Source: Gammaproteobacteria bacterium Ga0077554
GTDB taxonomy: Bacteria > Pseudomonadota > Gammaproteobacteria > Ga0077554 > Ga007554
DNA length: 64,000 nucleotides
Direction of reading: 5' to 3'
NCBI GenBank assembly: GCA_001464585.1
Contig: LNFF01000035.1
Span: 1 to 64,000, forward strand
The translations under genes were made by a program, and so were the position numbers. Positions 6,782-15,907 of this stretch are shown here, piece after piece (position 1 is the stretch's first letter; each line of letters begins with the position of its first letter). The notes beneath the pieces were generated by a model. The model was not told the origin of the DNA. It made no database searches and saw nothing but the letters and a program-made list of their open reading frames with translations.

Positions 6782-9253
6782 ATGAAATCGAAACTGTATT
6801 TTGCATTGATATTGGCAACGATGTTGCTGAGCGCTTGCGGTGATAACGACGGAAGCGGCGGAGGTACGGGCACTTTTTACGATGCCACCGCTGCCTGGAT
6901 GCCACCCGAGGCCTGGACTACGCAGGATCCCGCAGTGGGAGATGTAGATGGTGATGGCGATATGGATGTGGTGTTACCCGGCTTCTTCGGCACCCAGGAC
7001 CGTTTGCTGCGCAACACAGGTGGACGCCTGGTGGATGATACCGCCGCTTCCCTGCCCGCCGACACCAGCGACGATGTTCACGCAGAGTTGGGGGATGTAG
7101 ACGGTGATGGCGATCTGGATCTCTACATAGCCGCCGAAGGCCCGGACCGCCTGCTCATCAATGATGGCGCAGGCCACTTCAGTGACCAAAGCGCCACCCG
7201 GCTACCGCCGGACAACGACAACAGCGAAGACGCGGATTTCGGTGATGTCGACGGCGATGGCGATCTGGACATCGTAATCGCCAATCTGGGTGCAGGCGAA
7301 CCCAACCGCCTTCTGATCAATGAACGGGGCCGCTTCACAGACGAGAGTGCGACCCGCTTGCCGCAACAGGCAGAACCTTCGTACACCGCCAGATTTGCCG
7401 ATATGGACGGTAATGGCAGCCTCGACATCATCATCGGCAACTACGGTGCGCCGAGCCGCGTCATGCGCAATGATGGGCGGGGCCACTACACCGAATTGGC
7501 CAACGCCATACCCGGCCCCGCTGGTTACACCACTGCGCTGGTGCCGGGTGATATAGACGGCGACGGTGATCTCGATCTCTATGAGACCCGCTTCATCGGA
7601 GCCGATCGCCTGCTGCTGAATAATGGCCGGGGGCGCTACAGTGATGTGTCCACGCGCATTCCGCAGGACACCAGTGCCAGCTACGATGCCCAATTCGCCG
7701 ATCTGGACGGCGACGGCGACCTTGACGTAGCCGTGGCAAGAAGCGGTGCATCCAATGCCGTGCTCATCAACGACGGCGCTGGACAGTACACGCCGCGCGC
7801 GGGCTTTCCCAGCGACGAAGACGGCTCTTACGCTATAGGGGTCGGCGATTTCAACAGGGATGGCGCGTTGGATCTGCTATTCACCTCATGGGCGGGTGAT
7901 CAGACCCTGTTGTATCTCAACGGCACAACGGATACCACAACCTTCCGCGTGCTGCGCGTTAGTCAGGTGCAGGGTCCCACCAGCGGCGGCACGCCCGTCA
8001 ACGTGCGCGGCTACGACTTCACAGCAAACGCGGTGGTTACAGTAGGCGGGCAAGCTCTGCAAGAAATCACGCTGATTGATGCAACCTGGATACGCGGCGT
8101 GTTGCCGCCCGGCCCCGTCGGCGCGGCGGATGTCACGGTGACACTGAGTTCCGGCGCCACCGCCACGTTGCCCGGCGCGTTCACTTATGTGCTTCCCCCC
8201 GTGGGCGCGTTATACGAGGATGTTACGGCGACGCACTTGCCTGCGGATTCTGGACCTTATACCGATGTGCTGCTGGCCGACGTAAACAAGGACGGGCACC
8301 TCGACATGGTGCTGGCACGCCAGGCGGGTGGGGATCGCTTGTTGCTGGGGACGGGTGACGGCCATTACAACGACGCGAGCGCGAACCTGCCCTTCAGCAC
8401 CGAAGAAAGCAATGCAGTCGGTGCCGTCGATATTGATCAGGATGGCGACATCGACCTGGTTTTCGCCCGCAAACAAGGCGTGCGTCTGTTCATCAACAAC
8501 GGCAGCGGCATCTACGCAACGCAGGCGTGGGCCGGCGATGCGCTTGATGAGGCACAAGGCATCGCTTTCGGCGACTTCAACACCGACACCATCCCCGACG
8601 TACTTGTCGGGCGCGACAGCCGGCCCGACACCGTGCTGCTCAGCGGCGCGGGCACTCACACCGCTCAGGCTCTGCCGATCACGCCTGGCTCCACGCTCGA
8701 TGCCCGCGTCGCCGATGTGAATGGTGACAACAAGCTGGATCTTTTGCTGGTACGCATCGGCATGCACGATGTGTTGTTGCTGGGCGATGGCGCAGGTGGT
8801 TTCCAGGACGCCTCCGATCGCTTGCCGGACAACCCCGCCTTCATCTCGTTCTCGGCAGACATGGGCGACATTGATGGCGACGGCGATATCGACATCCTCG
8901 TCGCCGTGGGCGGCGCTACCGGCCTGAACCGCTTGTGGCGCAATGACGGCAGTGGGCGGTTCGTCGACATCACCGCCAGCCAGTGGCCAGCCGTGCTGTA
9001 TGGCACAGCCGAAGTGTTGCTAGTGGATCTGGATGGCGATAGCGATCTGGACGTGCTGGAAGTCAATTTCTTTGGCCCCGACCGGCTGTATCGCAACGAC
9101 GGCGCCGGTAACTTTAAACCCTGGGCATCCTTGCCCGAGGCGACGGACTTGCGCGGTGTGGCGGCTGCCGTTGGCGACGTGGATCGCGATGGCGATGTGG
9201 ACATCGCCCTGGCCGTGATCTTCGACCGGCCACGGCTGTTTCTCGCACGATGA
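6782..9253 (+). CDS. Large FG-GAP/VCBS repeat lipoprotein with central IPT/TIG domain
   Basis: 823 residues from ATG 6782 (AAAGGGAG upstream), which places a lipoprotein signal at the N-terminus: hydrophobic stretch, then LLSAC with Cys as the likely lipidation site near residue 19. The protein consists of FG-GAP/VCBS beta-propeller repeats, each with a calcium-loop motif of the D-x-D-x-D-x-D type (DVDGDGDMDVV, DVDGDGDLDLY, DIDGDGDLDLY, DLDGDGDLDVA and others). One block spans residues about 30-385 and a second about 475-823. Between them lies one IPT/TIG domain (about 388-470). This architecture suggests a Ca2+-stabilised surface protein for adhesion or carbohydrate/protein binding. The gene stands alone; a 47-bp palindrome follows. 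An in-frame start at 6701 is less likely because it would bury the signal peptide. Confidence 0.85.
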   Translation: MKSKLYFALILATMLLSACGDNDGSGGGTGTFYDATAAWMPPEAWTTQDPAVGDVDGDGDMDVVLPGFFGTQDRLLRNTGGRLVDDTAASLPADTSDDVHAELGDVDGDGDLDLYIAAEGPDRLLINDGAGHFSDQSATRLPPDNDNSEDADFGDVDGDGDLDIVIANLGAGEPNRLLINERGRFTDESATRLPQQAEPSYTARFADMDGNGSLDIIIGNYGAPSRVMRNDGRGHYTELANAIPGPAGYTTALVPGDIDGDGDLDLYETRFIGADRLLLNNGRGRYSDVSTRIPQDTSASYDAQFADLDGDGDLDVAVARSGASNAVLINDGAGQYTPRAGFPSDEDGSYAIGVGDFNRDGALDLLFTSWAGDQTLLYLNGTTDTTTFRVLRVSQVQGPTSGGTPVNVRGYDFTANAVVTVGGQALQEITLIDATWIRGVLPPGPVGAADVTVTLSSGATATLPGAFTYVLPPVGALYEDVTATHLPADSGPYTDVLLADVNKDGHLDMVLARQAGGDRLLLGTGDGHYNDASANLPFSTEESNAVGAVDIDQDGDIDLVFARKQGVRLFINNGSGIYATQAWAGDALDEAQGIAFGDFNTDTIPDVLVGRDSRPDTVLLSGAGTHTAQALPITPGSTLDARVADVNGDNKLDLLLVRIGMHDVLLLGDGAGGFQDASDRLPDNPAFISFSADMGDIDGDGDIDILVAVGGATGLNRLWRNDGSGRFVDITASQWPAVLYGTAEVLLVDLDGDSDLDVLEVNFFGPDRLYRNDGAGNFKPWASLPEATDLRGVAAAVGDVDRDGDVDIALAVIFDRPRLFLAR

Positions 9254-9270
9254 CATTGCAAACCGTATAA

Positions 9271-9317
9271 TGTCGCCGTACTCGCAATACATTTAATGTA
9301 TTGCGAGTACGGCGACA
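9271..9317. repeat. Perfect 47-bp palindrome (23-bp arms, 1-nt centre)
   Basis: The arms 9271-9293 and 9295-9317 are exact reverse complements around a single T, with ends TGTCGCCGTACTCGC and GCGAGTACGGCGACA. It begins 17 nt after the lipoprotein stop. There is no T-run on either side, so it is not a classical terminator. As RNA it would make a very stable hairpin; as DNA it could extrude a cruciform. Confidence 0.9.
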
Positions 9318-9380
9318 CACCTCCCCTCATTAAACCCTGCAACAACACGCACCAAATTAACGCGAACCTTTCTCCATAAC

Positions 9381-9395
9381 GCACCAAAATAGTGC
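9381..9395 (+). promoter_or_regulatory. NtrC-binding site upstream of glnK
   Basis: GCACCAAAATAGTGC matches the NtrC consensus GCACYANNNTGGTGC with one mismatch. It lies about 65-80 nt upstream of the sigma-54 promoter, a normal enhancer position. NtrC activation of glnK-amtB in nitrogen limitation is established for Proteobacteria. Confidence 0.65.
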
Positions 9396-9458
9396 TGATC
9401 ATTCTTTGCGCCATCCTGATTGAAAAATAACATATTGATATTGAATATTATTTATAAG

Positions 9459-9474
9459 TGGCATGAAATCTGCT
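9459..9474 (+). promoter_or_regulatory. Sigma-54 (-24/-12) promoter of glnK-amtB
   Basis: TGGCATGAAATCTGCT matches TGGCACG-N4-TTGCW with the invariant GG and GC dinucleotides at the right spacing. It is about 100 nt upstream of the glnK start. With the NtrC site it indicates nitrogen-regulated expression. Confidence 0.75.
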
Positions 9475-9478
9475 GTAA

Positions 9479-9916
<438 letters not shown>

Positions 9917-9936
9917 TCGTCGGAGGAACTATCATC

Positions 9937-11283
9937 ATGATTTTCAGCAAGCATAATAAACTTATTAATTTTTTATTTTTCCTGGGAGCAACCTTGTTGC
10001 CAGCGCTGGTATGGGCTGAGGAGGTAGCATCCGCACCAGCCCCTACTGCTAACCCCGGCGATACGGCATGGATGCTGACCTCTACTGCACTGGTGTTAAT
10101 GATGACGATTCCTGGCCTTGCCTTGTTTTATGCGGGCATGGTGCGCAGCAAAAATGTGTTGTCGGTGATGATGCAGTGTTTTGCCGTTACTTCTTTAGTG
10201 ACCGTAATCTGGATGGTGTACGGTTACAGCCTGGCGTTTGATGTCACTGGCATGGAGAAAGGCGTCATCAACATCAATTCGTTTATCGGTGGATTAGGTA
10301 AAGCATTTTTGTCTGGTGTCACGGTTGAAAGCCTCACGCTTACGGTGCCTGAAACGGTGTTCATGACGTTTCAGATGACCTTTGCCATTATCACTCCGGC
10401 GCTTATTGTCGGCGCGTTTGCTGAACGTATGAAGTTCTCTGCGATGCTGTGGTTCACTGCCATTTGGGTGACTGTAGTCTATGCGCCGATTGCGCACATG
10501 GTGTGGAGTGGCGACGGTGGCTTCTTCTGGGATATGGGTGTGTTGGATTTTGCAGGCGGCACGGTAGTGCATATCAATGCGGGTATCGCTGGTTTGGTGG
10601 CCGCACTGGTGCTGGGCAAGCGTAAGGGCTATCCCACCACGGCGATGCCACCGCATAACCTGACTATGACCTTGGCCGGTGCATCGTTGCTCTGGGTCGG
10701 CTGGTTCGGCTTTAACGCCGGTAGCGCCGTGGCCGCAAATGGCACGGCAGGTATGGCAATGGCCGTCACGCAAATCGCCACGGCTGCTGCGGCACTGGCC
10801 TGGATGTTTGGTGAATGGTTGACCCACGATAAACCCAGTGTATTGGGCATTGCTTCCGGTGCAGTAGCGGGACTGGTAGCGATTACGCCAGCCTCAGGTT
10901 ATGTCGGCCCAGTTGGCGCATTGGCGATTGGCCTGGCCGCTGGCTTGGTGTGCTTCCTCGCTTCCACCAAACTAAAACGCATGTTGGGCTATGACGATGC
11001 GCTGGATGCGTTTGGCGTGCATGCCGTGGGCGGCATTGTCGGCGCCATTCTCACCGGCATCTTTGCGGCGGCCAGCATGGGTGGCTCCAAAGCTGATCTG
11101 GATATTGCCGGGCAACTGTTCATTCAGTTCAAAGGTGTTGTAATTACTGTGATCTATTGTGCTGTAGCCACCTTTATTATTCTCAAGGTGCTGGATGCGA
11201 TCATCGGGCTGCGCGTTACAGAAGAACAGGAGACTGAAGGGCTGGATCTTACCCAGCATAATGAGCGGGGTTATAACCTGTAA
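9937..11283 (+). CDS. amtB: Ammonium transporter AmtB
   Basis: 448 residues. A cleavable signal peptide (residues 1-27, ending LVWA) and a short Pro/Ala-rich linker precede 11 predicted transmembrane helices, starting MLTSTALVLMMTIPGLALFY. The twin pore histidines are visible in GTVVHINAGIAG and FGVHAVGG. The aromatic gate region is at MTFQMTFAIITPALIVGAFAE. The cytoplasmic tail ends in ERGYNL. It conducts ammonia/ammonium across the inner membrane and is blocked by GlnK. CGGAGG precedes the start, and the gene is cotranscribed with glnK. A terminator follows at 11391. Confidence 0.93.
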   Translation: MIFSKHNKLINFLFFLGATLLPALVWAEEVASAPAPTANPGDTAWMLTSTALVLMMTIPGLALFYAGMVRSKNVLSVMMQCFAVTSLVTVIWMVYGYSLAFDVTGMEKGVININSFIGGLGKAFLSGVTVESLTLTVPETVFMTFQMTFAIITPALIVGAFAERMKFSAMLWFTAIWVTVVYAPIAHMVWSGDGGFFWDMGVLDFAGGTVVHINAGIAGLVAALVLGKRKGYPTTAMPPHNLTMTLAGASLLWVGWFGFNAGSAVAANGTAGMAMAVTQIATAAAALAWMFGEWLTHDKPSVLGIASGAVAGLVAITPASGYVGPVGALAIGLAAGLVCFLASTKLKRMLGYDDALDAFGVHAVGGIVGAILTGIFAAASMGGSKADLDIAGQLFIQFKGVVITVIYCAVATFIILKVLDAIIGLRVTEEQETEGLDLTQHNERGYNL

Positions 11284-11305
11284 ACGCCCTCTCAAATACA
11301 CACTT

Positions 11306-11375
11306 CCGTTCGCCCTGAGCCTGTCGAAGGGTTCTGGATGAGTGGCTGGTGGTTCGACAGGCTCACCACGAACGG
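11306..11375. repeat. Inverted-repeat element, family B, copy 2
   Basis: CCGTTCGCCCTGAGCCTGTC at the left and its counterpart (GACAGGCTCACCACGAACGG) at the right form a 23-nt imperfect inverted repeat between amtB and the terminator. Same family as 6559-6672. Confidence 0.65.
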
Positions 11376-11390
11376 TTAAATGAACAGTTA

Positions 11391-11416
11391 ATGGGCGCGC
11401 AAGCGCCCATTTTTTT
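11391..11416. terminator. Rho-independent terminator between convergent amtB and putA
   Basis: ATGGGCGC-GCAA-GCGCCCAT is a perfect 8-bp stem with a tetraloop, followed by six T on the plus strand. It ends 5 nt before the putA stop, so it mainly serves amtB. On the minus strand the stem lacks a long U-run after putA. Confidence 0.8.
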
Positions 11417-11420
11417 ATGT

Positions 11421-14400
11421 TTACTCTGAGGCTAACAATGCCGCATTACCGCCAACGGCAGCGGTATTGACGCTAATCACTCGTTCCGTTGCAAAACGCA
11501 ATAAGGTATGTGGGCCACCCGCCTTGGGGCCCGTGCTAGACAGGCCTTCACCGCCAAACGGCTGCACGCCTACCACGGCGCCAATCATGTTACGGTTCAC
11601 ATAAATATTGCCGACACGCACCCGTTGCTGAATATGGCGCACGGTTTCTTCAATACGGCTATGGATACCCAACGTCAGGCCATAGCCAGTGTTATTGATG
11701 GCGTCAATCACATCGTCAAGTTTATCTGCGGCATAACGTATCACATGTAAACACGGGCCAAACACCTCATGCTCAAGTTTGCTTAAATTATTAATTTCAA
11801 AAACACACGGAGCAAAGAAACTGCCGTGCTGCGTGCCTTCTGGTAACGCAAGTTGATGAATTAACATCGCCTGATCTGAAGTGCGCAGGTGTTGCACGTG
11901 AGCATCAAGGGCAGACTGGGCAGCAGCGTCAATCACTGGGCCAATATCCGTGGTTAATAATGCCGGATCGCCGATACGCAATTCATCCATTACGCCCTTT
12001 AAAGCATGCAATACGCGTGGCGCAATATCGTCTTGCACAAACAGCACACGCAATGCCGAGCAACGCTGTCCGGCACTGTTAAAAGCCGAGTGCATGACAT
12101 CTATCACCAGTTGTTCAACCAGCGCGGAGCTGTCGGCGATCATGGCATTTTGTCCACCGGTTTCGGCAATCAAGGCTGCAATGGCGCCGGGGCGGGTGGC
12201 GAGTGTTTGGTTAATGAAGCGTGCCGTTTCAGTAGAGCCGGTGAATGCCACACCTGCAACACGCACATCATTGATGAGAATACGGCCTACCACGTCAGCT
12301 TTGCCCGGCAGAAAATGCAACACATCACTTGGCACACCGGCCTCGTGCAACACACGCACGGCATGTGCGGCAATCAAGGGTGTTTGGCTGGCGGGTTTGG
12401 CGATGACGGTATTACCTGCGGCGAGTGCCGCCGTTATCTGGCCGATAAAAATCGCTAACGGGAAATTCCACGGGCTGATGCAGACAAACACACCGCGCCC
12501 ATGCAGGCCAAGTTGATTAGATTCACCGGTGGGGCCAGGCAATGTTGTGGGGGCGGCAAAATCGCGTTGTGCAAGTAACGCATAATAACGGCAGAAATCT
12601 ATAGCTTCACGCACTTCTGCCGCTGCATCTGGAATGGTTTTGCCGCCTTCCCGCACGCACAAGGCAATAAATTCTGCACGGCGTTGTTCGAAAATATCCG
12701 CTGCACGATGCAGAATATCAGCACGTATAGTAGCTGGCGTATTATCCCAGGTGCGCGCTGCATGGGCGGCGCGCCATAAAGCTTCATCAACCATGGCCGC
12801 ATCCGCCAGAATCACGCTACCCACTTCACGGCGTTTATCACTGGGATCAAAAATAGGGATGGGTACACCAGGCATCGCCTGGCCACCCACTATCGGTGCA
12901 GCTTGCCAGTAACGTGTCAGCGGTTCGTGCAGTGCTTCATGCAATTTATTTATCTCCAAAGGATCGGAAAAATTGATGCCCTGCGAATTACGCCGTGCGT
13001 CGCCGTAGAGGTGTATTGGCAAAGGCACACGTTCATTCAATCTGTTTTTTACAATATTCATTTCCTGCACAGGATCAGAAATTATTTTTTCAATAGGTGC
13101 TTTCTCATCGGCAAGGCGATGCACAAAGGAAGTGTTCGCGCCGTTTTCCAGCAAGCGCCTCACCAGATAGGGCAACAGATCTGTCTCATTACCCACCGGC
13201 GCATACACACGGCACGCAACGTTGGATTTATCTGATCCCACTAACTCACTATATAATGCTTCACCCATGCCATGCAGTCGTTGAAATTCAAAATCACCGG
13301 TAGCTCCCGCCTGCTCCAGAATATACGCCACAGTATGTGCATTATGCGTGGCAAACTGTGGATAAAACGCATCGCGTGCCGCAAGTAAACGCCGCGCACA
13401 TGCCAGATAAGAAACATCCGTCGCGGCTTTATGGGTAAACACCGGATAACCTGCCAAGCCCTGTACTTGCGCGCGTTTGATTTCAGTGTCCCAATACGCG
13501 CCCTTTACCAGACGCACTGGAATGCGGCGCTGCTGTTGGCGCGCCAGGCTTGCCAACCAATCCAGCACGCAGGGCGCACGCTTTTGATAAGCCTGCACGG
13601 CCAGGCCAAAACCTTGATAATCTTTTAATGAAGGATCGTTAAAAACAGCCGCGAAAATATCCAGTGACAACTCCAGGCGATCCGCTTCTTCGGCGTCCAG
13701 TGTTACGCCGATGTTCACGCGGCTGGCGTGTTGGGTTAATGTCAATATGCGCGGCACCAGCTCTTTTAATACACGTTCACGTTGCGCATATTCATAGCGC
13801 GGATGCAAGGCTGAAAGTTTTACCGAAATACTCGGGCGGCTGAATAAATCGGCTTTTTGTGCGGTCTCTCCCAACGACTGAATTGCGGCGACGTAGGCGG
13901 CAAAGTAGCGTTCAGCATCGTGCGCGCTCAATGCTGCTTCGCCTAACATATCGTAAGAATAGCGGTAAGTTTGATACGTGGGTAATTGGCTGCGCTGCTG
14001 CGCTTTTTCGATGTCAGCCGCCATAACAAATTGTTGCGCCATAATGTGCATGGCCTGCTTTATTGCCAGGCGAATCACAGGCGCGCCACTCTTGGCTACC
14101 AGGCGCTGCCACAATGACTCAATATCATCGCTCGCTGTATTGAGCTTGACAACACTGCCGGTGAGCATCAACCCCCAGGTGGAAGCATTCACCAATAACG
14201 AATGGCTGTGACCCCAGTGTGTATCCCATTCACCCTGGCTCAGTTTGTCGCGTATTAATTTATCCGCTGTTTCAGCATCAGGAATGCGCAGCAAGGCTTC
14301 AGCCAGGCACATCAGCAGTACGCCTTCCTGTGAAGAAAGATCATATTCATGAAGGAAAGCATCCAATCCCACATGGGTTGAATTTTTATTGCGCACCGCA

Positions 14401-14546
14401 GAGACCAGATGGTGTGCCATGTCATGCACCCGCTGCGCGGCAGATGCATCCAACGTTGCCTGCGGCAACAATAGTTCCAGATGCGCCGTCTCATCCGCGA
14501 GATAGGTGCTGCGTAGTGCGCTACGCAGTTCATCAGATATTATCAT
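11421..14546 (-). CDS. putA: Bifunctional proline dehydrogenase / P5C dehydrogenase PutA
   Basis: 1041 residues. The N-terminal alpha-helical and (beta-alpha)8 PRODH domain (about 1-480) oxidises proline to P5C with FAD, with substrate-barrel motifs such as RLVKGAYWDTEIK. The P5CDH domain (about 510-1030) shows the aldehyde-dehydrogenase glutamate (IAETGGQNAMI) and catalytic cysteine (SAGQRCSALRV). The C-terminus VNTAAVGGNAALLAS is typical. It lacks the ribbon-helix-helix DNA-binding domain of the roughly 1320-residue trifunctional enterobacterial PutA, so it is an enzyme only and cannot repress its own gene. The start overlaps the tilS stop (ATGA), giving an unusual accA-tilS-putA operon. 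Confidence 0.92.
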   Translation of the reverse strand: MIISDELRSALRSTYLADETAHLELLLPQATLDASAAQRVHDMAHHLVSAVRNKNSTHVGLDAFLHEYDLSSQEGVLLMCLAEALLRIPDAETADKLIRDKLSQGEWDTHWGHSHSLLVNASTWGLMLTGSVVKLNTASDDIESLWQRLVAKSGAPVIRLAIKQAMHIMAQQFVMAADIEKAQQRSQLPTYQTYRYSYDMLGEAALSAHDAERYFAAYVAAIQSLGETAQKADLFSRPSISVKLSALHPRYEYAQRERVLKELVPRILTLTQHASRVNIGVTLDAEEADRLELSLDIFAAVFNDPSLKDYQGFGLAVQAYQKRAPCVLDWLASLARQQQRRIPVRLVKGAYWDTEIKRAQVQGLAGYPVFTHKAATDVSYLACARRLLAARDAFYPQFATHNAHTVAYILEQAGATGDFEFQRLHGMGEALYSELVGSDKSNVACRVYAPVGNETDLLPYLVRRLLENGANTSFVHRLADEKAPIEKIISDPVQEMNIVKNRLNERVPLPIHLYGDARRNSQGINFSDPLEINKLHEALHEPLTRYWQAAPIVGGQAMPGVPIPIFDPSDKRREVGSVILADAAMVDEALWRAAHAARTWDNTPATIRADILHRAADIFEQRRAEFIALCVREGGKTIPDAAAEVREAIDFCRYYALLAQRDFAAPTTLPGPTGESNQLGLHGRGVFVCISPWNFPLAIFIGQITAALAAGNTVIAKPASQTPLIAAHAVRVLHEAGVPSDVLHFLPGKADVVGRILINDVRVAGVAFTGSTETARFINQTLATRPGAIAALIAETGGQNAMIADSSALVEQLVIDVMHSAFNSAGQRCSALRVLFVQDDIAPRVLHALKGVMDELRIGDPALLTTDIGPVIDAAAQSALDAHVQHLRTSDQAMLIHQLALPEGTQHGSFFAPCVFEINNLSKLEHEVFGPCLHVIRYAADKLDDVIDAINNTGYGLTLGIHSRIEETVRHIQQRVRVGNIYVNRNMIGAVVGVQPFGGEGLSSTGPKAGGPHTLLRFATERVISVNTAAVGGNAALLASE

Positions 14547-15895
14547 TTAACCACCATTCCTGGCTCATTGTGCGCGGCCTGAAATGACTCACACACCCAT
14601 AAATTCGCCACGGCCGCCAATTCATCGCCAATATAAATCAACGGCAAGCGGTCGCGCTGCCACGGCGGAACGCCACGCTCCTGGAAAAGTTTGCGCAACT
14701 CATGGGTATGTCCACGCCCTGCAGGCCGACAGCATTCACCGCCCTGGCGAAACCGCACACTCACAGATTGTCCAGTAAGCAGGGACGCTTTTATCCCCGC
14801 ACCTGACGTAGATGTGGCAGTGAATGTGCCGACACCGGCCAACGTCAATGGCTGACGCATATCCCATGTTCGGGTAATGTGAGGATTGTGCGCTGGCAAG
14901 CGCGGCATGGCATAAATTAAATCACGGTAACGACGTGCTTCAGCGCCTTGATTGACACTCCCCCAACCCACGCACGGAATGCTATCTGCGGCGGCGTTTA
15001 AAATATCATGTTGAATATGTTGCAGATGGATTGTCGTAGGCACCGAAAGATTCAGTCGCTTGAACCAGCGGCGCAGCACATTACGTTGGCGCGCTTCATC
15101 CAGCTTTAACAAACCACTCACCGACAGGGTGTCTTGTGTAGGGCCTTGCATGGGCTGCATATCGCTGTCTGCCAGCGTATCCAGCAAGCTCGCCGCTTCT
15201 GCGGCATGTGCAGCAGCGCGTGATAACGTGCGTGACACCACAGGCCACTGCCGCTTGAGGTGCGGCATCACTTCATGACGCAGGTAATTGCGCTCGAAAC
15301 CCGTGTCAACATTGCTCGGGTCTTCAACCCAGGAGAGTTGATGTTGATCCGCGTAACTGGCAAGCTCAGCCGCCGTCACGTCAAGCAGTGGCCGCGCCAG
15401 CCACCCCGCGCCGAATGGGATATACACGGGCATAGCCGCCAGACCATGCGGACCTGCGCCGCGCAGCAATTGCAACAGCAAGGTTTCGGCTTGATCATCT
15501 TGATGATGCGCAGTGAGCAGCACGTCACCCGCTTCAATCAGTGCGGTGATCGCCTGATAACGCGCCGCGCGCGCGGCAGCTTCGGGGCTTTCGCCAGATT
15601 GTGGTTTGGCGTTGACACGCAAAACCTGGCACGGCAGGCTCAGCGCAGAGCACATTGCCGCACAATGCTGCGACCATGCCCCGGCATGTGCGCTTAAGCC
15701 GTGGTCGACATGCACGGCGCGTATTTCAAGGTCACCTGGTAAGTGGACCCGTAAACCCGCCAGCGCATGCAGTAAAACAGAAGAGTCTCGCCCACCACTG
15801 TAACCCACCCAGTAACGTCGCGTGGGTGGCAGGCATTTAAGTGCGTCCAGAAGACATTGGGAGACAGGCTCATCAAGATAGGCAGGCTTGGACAG
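14543..15895 (-). CDS. tilS: tRNA(Ile)-lysidine synthase, probable CTG start
   Basis: An N-type ATP pyrophosphatase that makes lysidine at C34 of tRNA-Ile(CAU) so that it reads AUA. The PP-loop is GYSGGRDSSVLLHAL; the second motif is AHHQDDQAETLLLQLLRG; the C-terminal TilS domain includes ELRKLFQERGVPPWQRDRLP. A GTG at 15808 is the first conventional start, but it falls directly at the PP-loop. The same frame is open upstream to the accA stop and encodes CLLDALKCLPPTRRYW, which resembles the N-termini of relatives. That stretch has no ATG, GTG or TTG. A CTG at 15895 lies 7 nt after AAGAGGG, so I take it as the likely start (450 residues). The gene overlaps putA by 4 nt and lies 12 nt downstream of accA. 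Confidence 0.8.
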   Translation of the reverse strand: MSKPAYLDEPVSQCLLDALKCLPPTRRYWVGYSGGRDSSVLLHALAGLRVHLPGDLEIRAVHVDHGLSAHAGAWSQHCAAMCSALSLPCQVLRVNAKPQSGESPEAAARAARYQAITALIEAGDVLLTAHHQDDQAETLLLQLLRGAGPHGLAAMPVYIPFGAGWLARPLLDVTAAELASYADQHQLSWVEDPSNVDTGFERNYLRHEVMPHLKRQWPVVSRTLSRAAAHAAEAASLLDTLADSDMQPMQGPTQDTLSVSGLLKLDEARQRNVLRRWFKRLNLSVPTTIHLQHIQHDILNAAADSIPCVGWGSVNQGAEARRYRDLIYAMPRLPAHNPHITRTWDMRQPLTLAGVGTFTATSTSGAGIKASLLTGQSVSVRFRQGGECCRPAGRGHTHELRKLFQERGVPPWQRDRLPLIYIGDELAAVANLWVCESFQAAHNEPGMVVK

Positions 15896-15907
15896 GCGGC
15901 TACCCTC

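Noticed and set aside
7202-8767. Several long minus-strand frames opposite the FG-GAP lipoprotein
   Set aside because: They arise from the repetitive Asp/Gly codons of the sense gene and contain no coherent domain.
9271-9317. Terminator reading of the 47-bp palindrome
   Set aside because: There is no T-run on either side; kept as a palindrome of unknown role.
11950-12516. 188-codon plus-strand frame inside putA
   Set aside because: Antisense shadow of the aldehyde-dehydrogenase domain, no start signal.
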